From NCBI RefSeq assembly GCF_021155775.2, contig NC_060237.1:16762970-16826969 (forward strand): a stretch of 64,000 bases of DNA, in the 5' to 3' direction. The stretch is from Neodiprion pinetum (lineage: Eukaryota > Arthropoda > Insecta > Hymenoptera > Diprionidae). The position numbers were made by a program, and so were the translations under genes. This document shows, piece by piece, positions 45,067-57,159 of the stretch (within the stretch, counting starts at the first letter, position 1; each line of letters opens with the position of its first letter). The notes beneath the pieces are model-generated. The model saw only the letters and a list, made by a program, of their open reading frames with translations. It was not told the DNA's origin and made no database searches.

Positions 45067-46619
45067 TCGTAACGGTTTTGCGCATTGGCCTGTGCAGTGC
45101 GTAAAGTATGGCGAGAAAACCGAGACGACAGAATTACGATTATCTACTCATCAAATCGTTCTCAAATTTATACTGAAATTCATTTTTTTTTTCGTCGTTA
45201 TAGTTGAAAAATTTATTTTTAGCGCAGTTGAAAGTGAAAAAATCAGGATTATAATAACAATTGATCGATTTTCTTTCATTTACAATCGAACAGTACGACC
45301 TTGAAACAGTTGGTAGGAGAAAGGCATCAGATACAAGCTGATTTTCATTTTATTTGAAAAAAATCTACGATCACTCATTCAATCCTTACAGACACGATAT
45401 ATACAAGTTGATCTTTCCAAATCGCACGTGGCTAGGTAACACGCACCTCTGACACCTATATACGATACTAAACTACTGTGACGTATCTGCTGAATGCGTG
45501 GTGTACTGTACCTTATCGCAAAATGCTCAAAGAATTCAATCGATAACTGACACAGACTAGCTAGCCTCTCCTGGTGCTATGTATTAGTCACTCGCGAGTT
45601 CTCCGGAGACTCGTCACAAATATTCAGCTCTCGTCCAAGTGTCAATGATCAGTACACACTGATTGAATCTGTACGTAATGTCCATTCGCCGAAACACAAC
45701 AATTTCCAATCAATCCTACCGTTACATCGTGTTCGTGTACAGGGTCGCGGAACAAAAACGCAATTTTAAACTCCGGCAAGGACTCACTTTTCAAACGTCA
45801 AATTTATTTTGAACCAGACTAATGCTCTGCGAATAATACCGTCTTCAAGGCGTACAGGGCATCTCTGAAAATATACACGATATCGTTACGGGGAAACACG
45901 TCGCAATCTCAAAGTCGGATCTGAGGTCTCTGAGAGGAGAGCATCAATACGACGATGAGACGAGTATTTCGTGACGTCATATTGGACAGCGAGTGAAGAG
46001 GGGGAGCGATTAACCGTACTTAGCGTAAATTGAGTCTCGCCACCCACGATTCCACTGTAGGAACGACGGACAGACGTTTTATATACAGTAATACAATCCT
46101 ACGTATGCAGAAGACTTGAAAAAGAAAAAAAATATAACCTTAACCTGAAACAACATCATTTTAATATGTAGATGTGCACACGGTTATTCTTTCGCAGGAA
46201 GACGTCTTGAGTGCTGTATAATAACCACCTTGTACTTGAAAATGTTTGAAATTACGTGTTATATCGTTGTACATCACATCGCGCTCACGAATTTTATTTA
46301 TGGACACAGCTGCTTCCCAGAAATAAATGATAGCTTTGGTGACATTTGCTAAAAGTTTTCAGTCGTACCTGAAAAGATTACGAAAACCAGTACTATTCGG
46401 ATTACACGATTAAAAGGTGAAAGTATACCGATCCAGGCACATTACGGTAAACTCTCTTAAACTTCCTGCCCTCGAACCGGTGCAAACGAGAAGTTAGAGT
46501 CCACTATAATCAATACCTGATTAGTGTTATTTCTTTTTATAATATAACGAAGAACTATAACCACAACGTGATTGGATCTGCATATTTCCCCAGTTCCTAC
46601 GCTCATCGAAATCAAACGA
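45067..46619. other. No recognised gene (putative intron)
   Basis: No supported coding sequence or structured repeat. Confidence 0.35.
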
Positions 46620-46840
46620 GGTTGACGTTATTAACGTTGACGTAAGGGAACATTGGGTATAAAATCATTACTTTGGAATCTTAGAATGATATGTCGAAAG
46701 AGTTGGATTCTCAAAATACGAACACGGTCTACTTCATTATCGAGTTCATTACGGTTTACTAAATTTTGAGCAGTCGTAAAGTTGCGAATAAACAATTTCC
46801 TAAACACGCATCGTTGCGCTAACGTTACTAGTTTCAATCT
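46620..46840 (+). repeat. Miniature element, diverged copy C
   Basis: GTTTACTAAATTTTGAGCAG, GTCGTAAAGTTGCGAATAAA and CGCATCGTTGCGCTAACGTTAC parallel copy A (GTTTACTAAATTTCCGG, AAAGTTGTAAAATAACC, GCATCATCACAACAAGCTCGTTAC) in the same orientation, with clear divergence. Confidence 0.5.
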
Positions 46841-49800
46841 AATAGAATTCATTCGTATGCGTTAATTTGTCTCGTCCAAAAATCCGTGATACAAATTTAT
46901 CATTAACGATGCAATTACCGTAATGACTTTGAATAACCGATTGACAATCTATTTACGAGGAAAAGGATGGAGTTGTATAATGTACGTTCAAAAAACTGTT
47001 ATTACATCCTTTACCACTGAGTTCAGGAACTTTCATTGCAATCACTATAGGCTATATGCAATCATCTCCATGATATAAAGTTGCATACTTTGGAACAAAT
47101 TTTATTTCTGGGAATCATTTTTGTACACGTGATATTACGACTCTTCAACAGCTATAGATATGTAATGTGTACCCGGAGCCGAGGAGAAATAAGAGTACGA
47201 ACGTAGTACACGCTACGCGACACTTTTGCAGATATTATATTTCGTACTTGACACAATGTCAGGGACCATTGCTGTTCAGTCAGTCGAGACAGCTGCTGTA
47301 TTGGCGTGGGAATGATGGCGAGCAACGTGTTTCAAGTACCGTAGGTACTCGTAAATGTAACACCATACGCACAGATATAATTTTTTTTTTTTTTTTTGTT
47401 GAATTTCATCGAAACGGTGATACTAAACCGACCGTCCCTTTAGTATTAAATGATTTATGGAGGCATAGCGCAAGGTTTTTACAAAATAATCGACCTCCAT
47501 TTCATAGAATTCACGCGTCATTTTCTCCAAAGTCATCATCCAACAAAAAACCAACAACCTTCCATATCTGACATCACACTTTTAAGTTTACAATATTCGT
47601 TCTTGCGCGCGTGTGCGTGCCTCTCGTGTCGTACCCCATAGATCACGTGGTTCCCTTCTTTTAACGAGTTTGTGATTACCGAGAAAATTTAAGGTGCTAT
47701 CATGCTAAGGTGCGCGTTTTATCTACCTGTGCATACATACCGTACGCAACGCAACTTTTGATTCAGGTATCTCTGACGTCTGTGTGTACCATTGTACAGT
47801 ACGTCATTAAACGCGCGCGGTAATTGGGTCGCGTGCTTCTACAAAGTTGTCCATGGCTCAAATACCGACGCTGACACCTACATACACACACGAGCACGTA
47901 CAGCCGTCTGTATATATAGTTTTGTGTAGTATTTATAGCGTATGGGTGTACTGTACACTCGCCTGCAGCGGGATAATATCTCCTCGGTCGGAATCCCTGG
48001 CCACAAGCTTCAAGGCTATGGCTGTGCATTAATTTTTTTCCCCTATATTTCTTTTATTTTCATGATTATTTTCACGCGATTCTATGTTCTTTTCTTTTTT
48101 TCCTATTCCAATCTCGGACAAAGAGTTATTATCGCTGGTTTGACGAAAATTTTTACCATCGAGACAGCTGTAGCAATTGAACAATATTCACTTCGCTGAA
48201 TTGACAATATGCTGCTCCTCATAAATATTTGATTACGGTAATGCGTTACTGATCTACACAATCAAAATCTTCCGTTGAATATGAATGAAGAATAATTTGG
48301 TTACTTAAATATTAACTCATCTTTTCCGTGTTCGGCGGGGTAACAATGAGGTTGATGAAAAACTTGTCAGAATTGAAGAGAATTATGTAAAGAATGTCAC
48401 TACAAGTTTCTTACGTAATACATACAGTACGATTGTCCGATTCGATTTCAATTTTGTACGTTAAAGATAAATTTCGAGTCGAATGACCAGTCCTAAATAA
48501 AATTCACCGTGTTTTAAGCTTGGAAACGGGTTTTTCATATACGTGTAAAATAGTAATTTTCAGTTCATAGAATAACTGAAAAAGGCTGTGAATATTTTAA
48601 CGTTCCCCCACAACAATCGATTCGATTGTTCGATTCACGACTCTTTTAAAGGAGCTTGAAAAATGTCCTATGCCTATTCCAAGTGATCGGTTTTATGACC
48701 AGCCATTCCATTGACCAGGCGTAGGTCTCGCGCCTCGAGGAATATCCGCTTTTACCAGGGCTCGCAGCTTTACCATACCTACCTAAAATAACTCACACCG
48801 TAGGCTTTCAAGGCTTGTCAATAATGCGACGAGGTAGGTACGCCGAACTGGGTCCTGCACCACCGATGCTCGAGTTTTTGTTTCTCCTAATGCATACTTA
48901 CCTGCGCGCGTTTAGCAGAGGGTTTTCAGTTCGAACAATCCCTGAACCAGCATCAGCGGCAAGGGTATTACGCGTGTTTGTGTGTACAACGTCGGAGGGT
49001 TCTCGAGGGTTGGTTGAGTTTTGTGAAAACCTGTTCTCGGTTTCTGCAGCATCCAGCAACCTGCCGCCTGTCCGCCTGCCAGCAGCGCACCTGTACGGAC
49101 AAAGGAATCCCTCTTCTTTTGCTTCGGCTTTTCAACGCGGTCGCTCCGTCCGTTCTCCTTTCCTTCTATCCTTCTTTCCTTGCATTCCCTTACCCTCCCC
49201 GACCCACCTCTTTTTCCTCCCGATCCTCCTCAGCCTCCTTCTTGTGCGATGTAAAGATAATAGAGTGCACGTCTTGTGCCGCATACCGAATGATGCTGCT
49301 GCTGCTGCAGGTACAAGGTGCGACGACTAAATATGTATAATGTCGTGGCTCGTACTTTTTTTTTATCAAATTTTTTCAGCTTGGTACGAACGAGTCAAGG
49401 AAATATCGAAGCAAACTAAGTTTGTTTGTTAGTCTTGATTTTTTGGGGTACAGGATCTAACCAAAATCATTATGCCTGAAATTTTAAACGATAGGTTGAA
49501 CGAAACTTAACGTAGAAGTTTTCCTTTCAGTAAAGATTTTTCGTTAATTGAATTGGCAGTTTATCGACCTATGTTAATTTCGGCAGAAATCGGCCGAGTT
49601 GAGAATTGAATAAGCTCGTTTACACTTTCGGACGAATCTATGATCAAAATATCAAGCACATTGAAAATCGTACTTGACCGACAATAAGACACCTTTCATC
49701 GAAGATGCTCATATATTTTCCACACTGATTATCGGTCTCATCGGAGATCGTAATTAATTAATTCTTATTTCTCAATTTTTGTCAATCTCTTCATTTTATC

Positions 49801-52800
49801 ATAATCAACATTGACGATTAAAAATCGACATCTTGACAGCAAAATCAACAAATGATTACTCCATATAACTATGTAGAAATTCTGCTATTACGTGAATATC
49901 AAAGATTCCTCCGACTTTTTTTTTACTTAAATAGCCGTTTTTTCCTCCACAGGCAATACCCTATAAATTGGCCAAAATTAATTAATTTTTTTCTTGTCTG
50001 TCAGTGGACGAACAACAACCTAAAATTTGAAGTTAGTTTTAGTAGAAAAATCGTGGCTCGTGAAAAAATACTTTAGTGTTTGTTTAAGAAAATGATTTCG
50101 CACGATCGGTGTACTTTTCCAGTGACGTTGAAAAATTGATACAGAACAACGCGATCTCTATAAATTCACACCACTGCCACAAAACTCGAGGCAAAACGCA
50201 ATCTATGTTTACATTTGTTGATAACTGAAATGTTAACGTCAACCTCGGAGTTTTCGAATTACTATTCATACGTTGAGGGTATATTGTTTCAATCAGTTTG
50301 CGTGGACTCAGATTGCACCTCTGAAACAACAATTCGAACACACTAAAAAAAAAAAAACCTGCCTCGCAGTTCGCGGAATCCCGCCAAAATTCAAACCGAG
50401 AGACCGTTCTGTTATCTGTATACATTATATATGTTACATATATCATCGTTGGGCTTGACCCAACTATAATAATAAGAATAACATAATAAGAAATACATCT
50501 ACAAGTATACCTACCGTATATACACCGGGCTTCTTCGTATTTCAAAACACCGCGCGGCGCTAATCACTTCGACTACTCTCTTTTCTCACGTCATTTGACG
50601 CCCGTAAAAAAATTTTATCCCGAAAAAACAAATGCCAAAGCTCAGCTATCGTTATACGGGTACAATTCGTTATCGTTTTATCTGCTGCAAAGTTCTTATT
50701 TCTAGCAAGATTACTACAAACAATTACTTCTCAGCGAATATCGCCGAATTACAAGCGTAACCATAAGAGATCATAAATCTCATTCAACCTTCGTTCTTCT
50801 ATGCTTTTACTGGATTCTTCTTTATTCATTCGATGTATGGAATGTACTGAATTGACATAGAATTTGTAACATGTTTTTTCTTTTTTCAACTTGAAACGAA
50901 GGCAGTTTTCCACGGAAAATAAACGTACTGCTCACGATTGCTGCTGTATGTGAAGCCATTCAGCAAAAGTGAAGCTACTGATCAAAAGTGCAGCTTTCCA
51001 AAAAGGCGCGGTAGGCACTTAGCAGATTGCGCAGCGAAACGTCCTCGGGAACGTCTCACAGAGATCCTGCACTATTTTATATATACATGTGTTGTGCACG
51101 CTGGAAAAGTACGCGTTTAACTTTTTAATTCTTTTTTTCTGCTTCTAATCGACGTTACATATATTCTACGAGTTGTCTGACGATGAAGAAGCATTTTTGC
51201 AATCTTGCAGAAAGTGCAACTCTACAGAGTATCTTCTTTATGCATATTCGTAAAGAGCTTTGCTTTTATCTGACAGAGGCTTTCAACGATCTTCCGTCAT
51301 AGTGCGTATGTCCGGAATATGGTAACAACATAGCATAACTCCACATAATTGTTTGAAGAGTGCTTTCTTTTTTGCAATTTTTCAAATGCAACGCATATCT
51401 AATATTTTTAGTATCCCAAAATTAAGAAATCAATGAGCAGAATTTCTTTTCATAAAGATTTCTACATATAAATTTTTTGAGATTTGAACACTATTTTTCC
51501 AAAATATCGGCCTGGGTTATTGTTTTTTGGAATGCCGCCGTGACATATTGCAGTAATTATAGACCCAGTACTGTTCGTGGTGTTCGTTTTAGGTGGTACG
51601 ATTTCCGCGTAGGATACGATATAATCATCGCGGTGAAACTCGCCGAACCGTGTTTCCGCGTCACGGACACGTCGTTTTACGAGTGCCACTTCAGCAGTGG
51701 TAAAAGTTTCCGTTGAACAGTCGTTGCCGTGAACTGGACTGGAATCGGGTAGTAGCCTCTCACCTCACCTCACGAAACCTCAAAGTCTGTGGGAATCGTC
51801 GGATAAATAGACCGCTGCGGCCGGGACGATAAATGATGATGAATAAACAACCGTTGGACAAATTATTCTCGGACTCAATCTCGAGTAAAACTTATAGTAC
51901 CGCGTTTCGTTGAAATACGGTTGAGGTGCGCGCGCGTTAACCGTCACCGATTAACCCTAATTCCGGTTTACTCGGCCTCGTCGTCAACTTTGCGTTTACT
52001 GATTATGAGTGAGAACGGTAGAAGTTAGCTGACTGCGCATGCGTCAACTTTTTCGGGCGTTCATGCAGGCTGGACAACTCAAGCTCAAGCTTTCGGACAA
52101 GGCTTATGGAGGTTATGTGGGTGATGGGTAAATTTTATCTGGTTGAGCAGATTTCACACACTTGATGGTATACTGTTATCGCCAACTGACCGATGATTGC
52201 GTGAAAACTACCAACTACGAGTCATGATTTCATTTAACCGCTTTCCGCGATAGACTTTAACATGTTAAATAAGTAAATCCCCTGCCTCGCAGTTTAAAAC
52301 ATTACCACGGCACAATCCCTAATCGACTAATAGAGTTGAACTATTTTGCGCACGCGCAGTTGGTCACTTAGTCTATTAAGTTTCGCCGTTTTCTCTCAGT
52401 ATACTACGTGTACAAGCTCGCTCATTTATTCATGCACCTTAAACCCACCCTAGAGAATTGAGGGTAGGGAGCATTCGCACGCAGGTAGATATAACGATTC
52501 AACTCAAGTGCGATTCCAGTTTAACCCGATTAGCAATTGAACGTGGTTTTTAAATATAAATTTTCGTGCCATTGTTTTTTTTTTCACTTGTTCCACTTGT
52601 TGATTTCAAAGAAAAACCTCTCACTCAAGTCAGTTGAGTTATATTGGATAATAGCAACGTGTCTTCAACGCGATAAAAGTATTATTTTCAAGTTCAGTTT
52701 CTTCGGCATGATGTATGGCTGTGAAAATATTTTAACTTACGCGAGAAAGTTCCTTCGGTTCCTTCAAGTCCTGAAATAATGATTACTCTGGAAAATGCTA

Positions 52801-54458
52801 GTGTTAGGAAAATGCACGTGATCACGTTTTCCTTGTCTGACAATGAATGTATACAGCGTGTTATTTGTAGGATGGATATTCCTCGCGATGTTGGTATAAG
52901 TGTGTCAATAATTTGAATATTTGTGCAACCGTAAGATAATGCTGACGGCGTATATCAAGAGACCCAGTGAACGAATTATTGCCGCAATTAACAGATAATA
53001 TTTATATTATATGGTAACACTCTTGGGTACACGAATATATAATTACAGTTATTCTCATACACCGTGTACCGGTGTTATTTAGCAACGCTGACAATATTTT
53101 CCAAGCAAGTACTATGCTACTGATAATTTTCCATAAACAATTCATGATTGTTTTCAGGGAGAACATACATGGAGCGTTCCACGTCAATTTGACTCGTGTC
53201 CGACTCTCAGTGCCGTGGATTTGATCCGCGGGTTTTTTAACTATAATAATTATTCCAATTTTTTCCTGTTTTTTCCTACCCCTCGGCGCAACAAGAGTTC
53301 CGATGATAATATTTTGACAGTGATTGCAACATTTTTGAAAATTATGAAAAAGAATTACATAAATTCTGAGCCAAAACCAATTTAAGTCATTTTGATTTTT
53401 ATTTCTTGAAGATTCAGAGTTCGATATATTGATTGTAAATTTCACGAAATTTTTTTTTCAATTTTATATCATTTTTTTACCAATTAAACTTTTTCGAAGT
53501 TATTCTCAAGCTGCAATGTAGTGATGTTTTTCATTCGACGTTCGGTTTTATCAGCGTTACTACAACTTTGTAATGAATTCCGATCATTCAAAAACGAAAT
53601 AACCGCGGTCTCCGAAAATGATTGTAGTAAATTCCGAACTCTGGCACGTCATTCGATGGAAGATTCCTAATTTCGTCAAATTCCATAAGCCATAGATTCA
53701 TGAGTTTATTTTCCTTTTGAAACACTTATTGTGAGTTACCATGCCATAAAATAATATTCTTCGTGTACACAGTCTTCTCGGTCGCGTTAAAGAAAGCCAC
53801 AACACTTCGAGCTACGATCATGCAGGAATACAAGGGCTTGCCATGGATACGCTGACTCACTAGCTTCGAAAGAAATCCGTAGCTACGCGTAGGGTTTGAT
53901 CAGACGTGAATCATGATTCGCACATGCAGCACCACAGTTCGAACCGCAGAACTATTTCCGAGAACGGAGAATCATCTCTTACTATCGCTTTCCGCGTAAC
54001 ATCCAATTAATCATTCCACCCGCGTGTTCCACACCTTGTAGAATTCACGATTGCTTCGACATTCCGACCGACGCCGCGACGAGAGATTCTCGTTTATCAC
54101 TCAATCATGTGCAGATATAATAATACTTTGCAAATCGCGTTATTTTATCCAGCAGTTCTGGAGAAAAATTTATGTTTGAATGAATGCAAAGTAAATGCAA
54201 AGCAATTCTATCGAATAAAAAAAATTTTTTTTTTTTTTTTTGTTTTGTCAAATTCGACTCGATATATAAAAATATAAATAACTCAGATCTTCGATTTTTT
54301 TCTCATCACGATTCTTGATCGATTTTTCCCCAAATATTATGATGCTGAAGAGAAAAAAAATATTTCGATGCGAATAATTTGCATTTCTTGATCAACAATT
54401 GAAATTTTTCAAGAAAGAAAAATTCCAAAAGAATTTCTTTTACTCTACCTAATTAATT
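46841..54458. other. Gene-poor stretch (putative intron)
   Basis: No recognisable coding family on either strand. Noted: a 19-T run at about 47380-47398; a CT- and CpG-richer block at 48.72-49.33 kb whose 171-codon frame starts at TTG and lacks domains; a CpG-richer block at 51.5-52.1 kb; and T runs at 54.22-54.24 kb. Any exon here would have to be short. Confidence 0.35.
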
Positions 54459-54535
54459 ATTTGGAACAGTTTGAGGTAGGGCGGGGGAGGGGGCAATGAA
54501 ATTTCCTGAGCCCCCCAAATAAGGACCACCTTAAT
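54459..54535 (-). repeat. Dispersed repeat, copy of 2257-2325
   Basis: Reverse complement matches 2257-2325 (GGTGGTCCTTATTTGGGG through GTTCCAAATAATT). Confidence 0.5.
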
Positions 54536-54553
54536 ATATTATACATATATATG

Positions 54554-55024
54554 GGGCATTCTATGACATCGCGATCAAGATTCTACGTCGACGTCTCAAA
54601 TTAGCTTTATAAGTTTTTGCTCGAAAGTACATGAAGAAAAATCCAATCGCAATTTCTTTTAGCACATTTCAACCCAGCGTATTTGAAGTTTGATTTGCAA
54701 GCTGGAAAACCCACTTTATAAAATCTGAAAAAAATTCAGAAAAATTTTATAAAATATAACCAAATTTTTTACACCTATTAGAAGGTGGAGATTTCATAAC
54801 TTCAAAAGATGAATAAGAAAAATGAAAAAAAAAAAAATAATTATAATTATTCGACTGCATTTTTTACATAAGAATAAATAGAAAAGATCGTTTTTTAGAA
54901 AGTTGGTTTTTGCCCAGCTTTTAAATCATACTTGAGATACGCTGGGTCGAAAAATTCTTATAAAATTATAATGTCAATCTGAGACATCGACGCAGAATCT
55001 TGATCGCAATGCCATCGAATGCCC
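54554..55024. repeat. Fold-back element, 471 bp
   Basis: Left end GGGCATTCTATGACATCGCG ... GATCAAGATTCT pairs with right end AGAATCTTGATCGCAATGCC ... GAATGCCC. Further in, CCCAGCGTATTTGAAGTTTG pairs with CATACTTGAGATACGCTGGG. Arms extend about 180 bp with mismatches around an A/T-rich loop. Non-coding, with the target duplication unclear. Confidence 0.82.
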
Positions 55025-56327
55025 TATCTACCATAATATGCTAACTTTTTTTAATCGATCTATACGAAAGTGTATTATACCTATATACTTTTCACAAAAC
55101 TGTATTATAAACGCATTTACGATGCAGATGCTGTTACTGTGTATTAAAGGTTTATTTAAAATGACAACGCGACAAGAGGTGATGAGAAAAAACCGTCTAG
55201 GTACAGATAATCACGGCGAAAAGCAGCCGCGGGTTTGTTATTTTTGAAACGGACATACCCATATCCCCCTCGCATAACGTACAAATATTTATCAAAGCGC
55301 GTAGGGGACACGGTGTATAATTAATAACTCAACTCTCGCACAGCACTATGCGGATAGCGCGGAGTCATTTTGTTGAATAGATCGTAATTCACGTGGTTTC
55401 GTGGCGGAGACGGTGGCGATGCAGCAGCTTGGCTCCAGGGCTGCAGGGACGGAGGGAGAGAACTCTTCAATAGAACCTAATTCGTGCTCAATGCCGCGCG
55501 AGGTATCCATCCCTTCGGCGTCTATCATCTACGTCGTGAAATATGATAAGGGTTGATTTTGATGAATTACTTATTACTTTTATTCATTTCGCTTGTTGGC
55601 ACAAGCAAGAACCGCACTGCGCTCCACGCCCGGTGCAATAATCACCTACACTCGTCGTAGATGGAGGAGTTCCTTTTTTCCTGCCTCCAATCACCCTTCG
55701 CTACGTCACGACACCGCTGTAAGCATTCCTACGCATCGTTTTATCAGATTGCTCGAGGGGGCTTGTGTACAATTATTGTACATATTATACACCGCTGAAA
55801 GAGCGGTTACTTTTTTAAGGAACGACGCGTTTCAACGGAATTTATTTAATAACGATCAGAATAATCACTGTCATTTCCCGCCATACCCGGTAGCGGGTAG
55901 AATATCTCCCCCCCCCCCCAGAATTCTACAACAGACTTGTGCGGGGCAAAGGAATAAATGGACTAGTGACCACCGTTACGCGGCTGCACCCTTCTTAAGA
56001 TGCTCAATAGAAATACCCGCATTCGCACAAGGGACAAGAAAAACTACAGAAATTTTTGCCCAGGTGTAGCCGGACCAAGTTCAAACTTCAATCCACAAAT
56101 TCGACGCCTTAAGCGACGTGACTCGTCTTGCAATTTTTGCGAGCTGGCTCATGTACGGTAAACGTCGGTTGTATAGGCAGTTCGGTGCCAATGCGGTGAA
56201 ATTAAAATTGGGTGTTGCAATCAGTGGAATCTCATGGATAGATAAATATATTTTCAAAATTGATTCCCCAGTTTACAGGAAACGTGAAAAACACCAAATT
56301 TTTCATATACTCACAGTTTATATTTAC
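55025..56327. other. No firmly supported gene
   Basis: A 60-codon minus-strand ATG frame (55346-55528, MIDAEGMDTSRGIEHELGSI start) in a moderately GC-rich segment has coding-like composition but no recognised domain. A 158-codon + frame (55593-56069) spans a 12-C run at 55908-55919 and has no domain. Confidence 0.3.
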
Positions 56328-56329
56328 TA

Positions 56330-57157
56330 GGGTGTTTCAAAAAAAGACGAATTTTTTTTTTTTCTCATGGTATCCAAAAATTGATAGTATACCTAAAAAC
56401 AAAAATTTTGGCGCCAATATGAGCTCTTAATATCAATAGTAAGGTTTGCCTCTATCCATTTCTTTATTTTCCATTTAAATAACACGGGAAATTTTTTTTT
56501 TTTTTATTTCTGAATTTTTATTACTTTGGAACGGTTCATCGTAACAACAATCTGAAAAGAGAGATTTTTAGGAAATATCACGCTCTAGAAAAAACGTCAG
56601 AAGATCAAAGTTCCTCAGATCAACCGTTTCAAAGATATCAGCGATCAAAAATAACACTAATCAAAAATTTCAAATATTTTCCGATAAAACTACACAAAAA
56701 TATCATATGCCATATTTATATTATTTTTTATGTAAAATTACTTTAATTCTGTCAACCTGAGACTGTAAACTTTTTTTTTTTTTTGTTAATTAAATCAATA
56801 CTCAACTTTATTGGAAAATATTTGAAATTTTTGATTAGTGTTATTTTTGGTCGCTGATATCTTTGAAACGGTTGATCTGAGGAACTTTGATCTTCAGACG
56901 TTTTTTGAAGAGCGTGAAATTTCCTACAAATCTCTGTTTTCAGATTGTTGTTACGATGAACCGTTCCAAAGTAATAAAAATTCAAAAATAAAAAAAAAAA
57001 TTTGCCAGTGTTATTTAAATGGAAAACAAAGAAATGGATAGAGGCAAACCTTACTATTGATATTAAGAGCTCGTGTTGGCGCCAAAATTTTTATTTTTAG
57101 GTATACCATCAATTTTTGGACACCATAAAAAAAAAATCGTCTTTTTTTGAAACACCC
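56330..57157. mobile_element. Long-arm fold-back element, 828 bp, TA duplication
   Basis: Starts GGGTGTTTCAAAAAAAGACG and ends TCTTTTTTTGAAACACCC, with TA on both sides (56328-56329 and 57158-57159), as for Tc1/mariner-type insertions. Arms of about 356 bp (56330-56689 and 56806-57157) match closely. Landmarks are TTTGGCGCCAA, GAGCTCTTAATATCAATAGT, CTCTATCCATTTCTTT and CAGATCAACCGTTTCAAAGA. The loop is about 116 bp. Non-autonomous. A transcript across it would form a several-hundred-bp hairpin. Confidence 0.88.
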
Positions 57158-57159
57158 TA

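Noticed and set aside
48815..49330. 171-codon + frame
   Set aside because: The start is TTG in a CT-rich block, with no domain and an overlapping frame of similar quality in another register.
53002..53445. 147-codon minus-strand frame
   Set aside because: AT-driven composition rich in Ile, Lys and Asn, with no motif.
55593..56069. 158-codon + frame
   Set aside because: Spans a 12-C homopolymer and has no recognisable domain or splice support.
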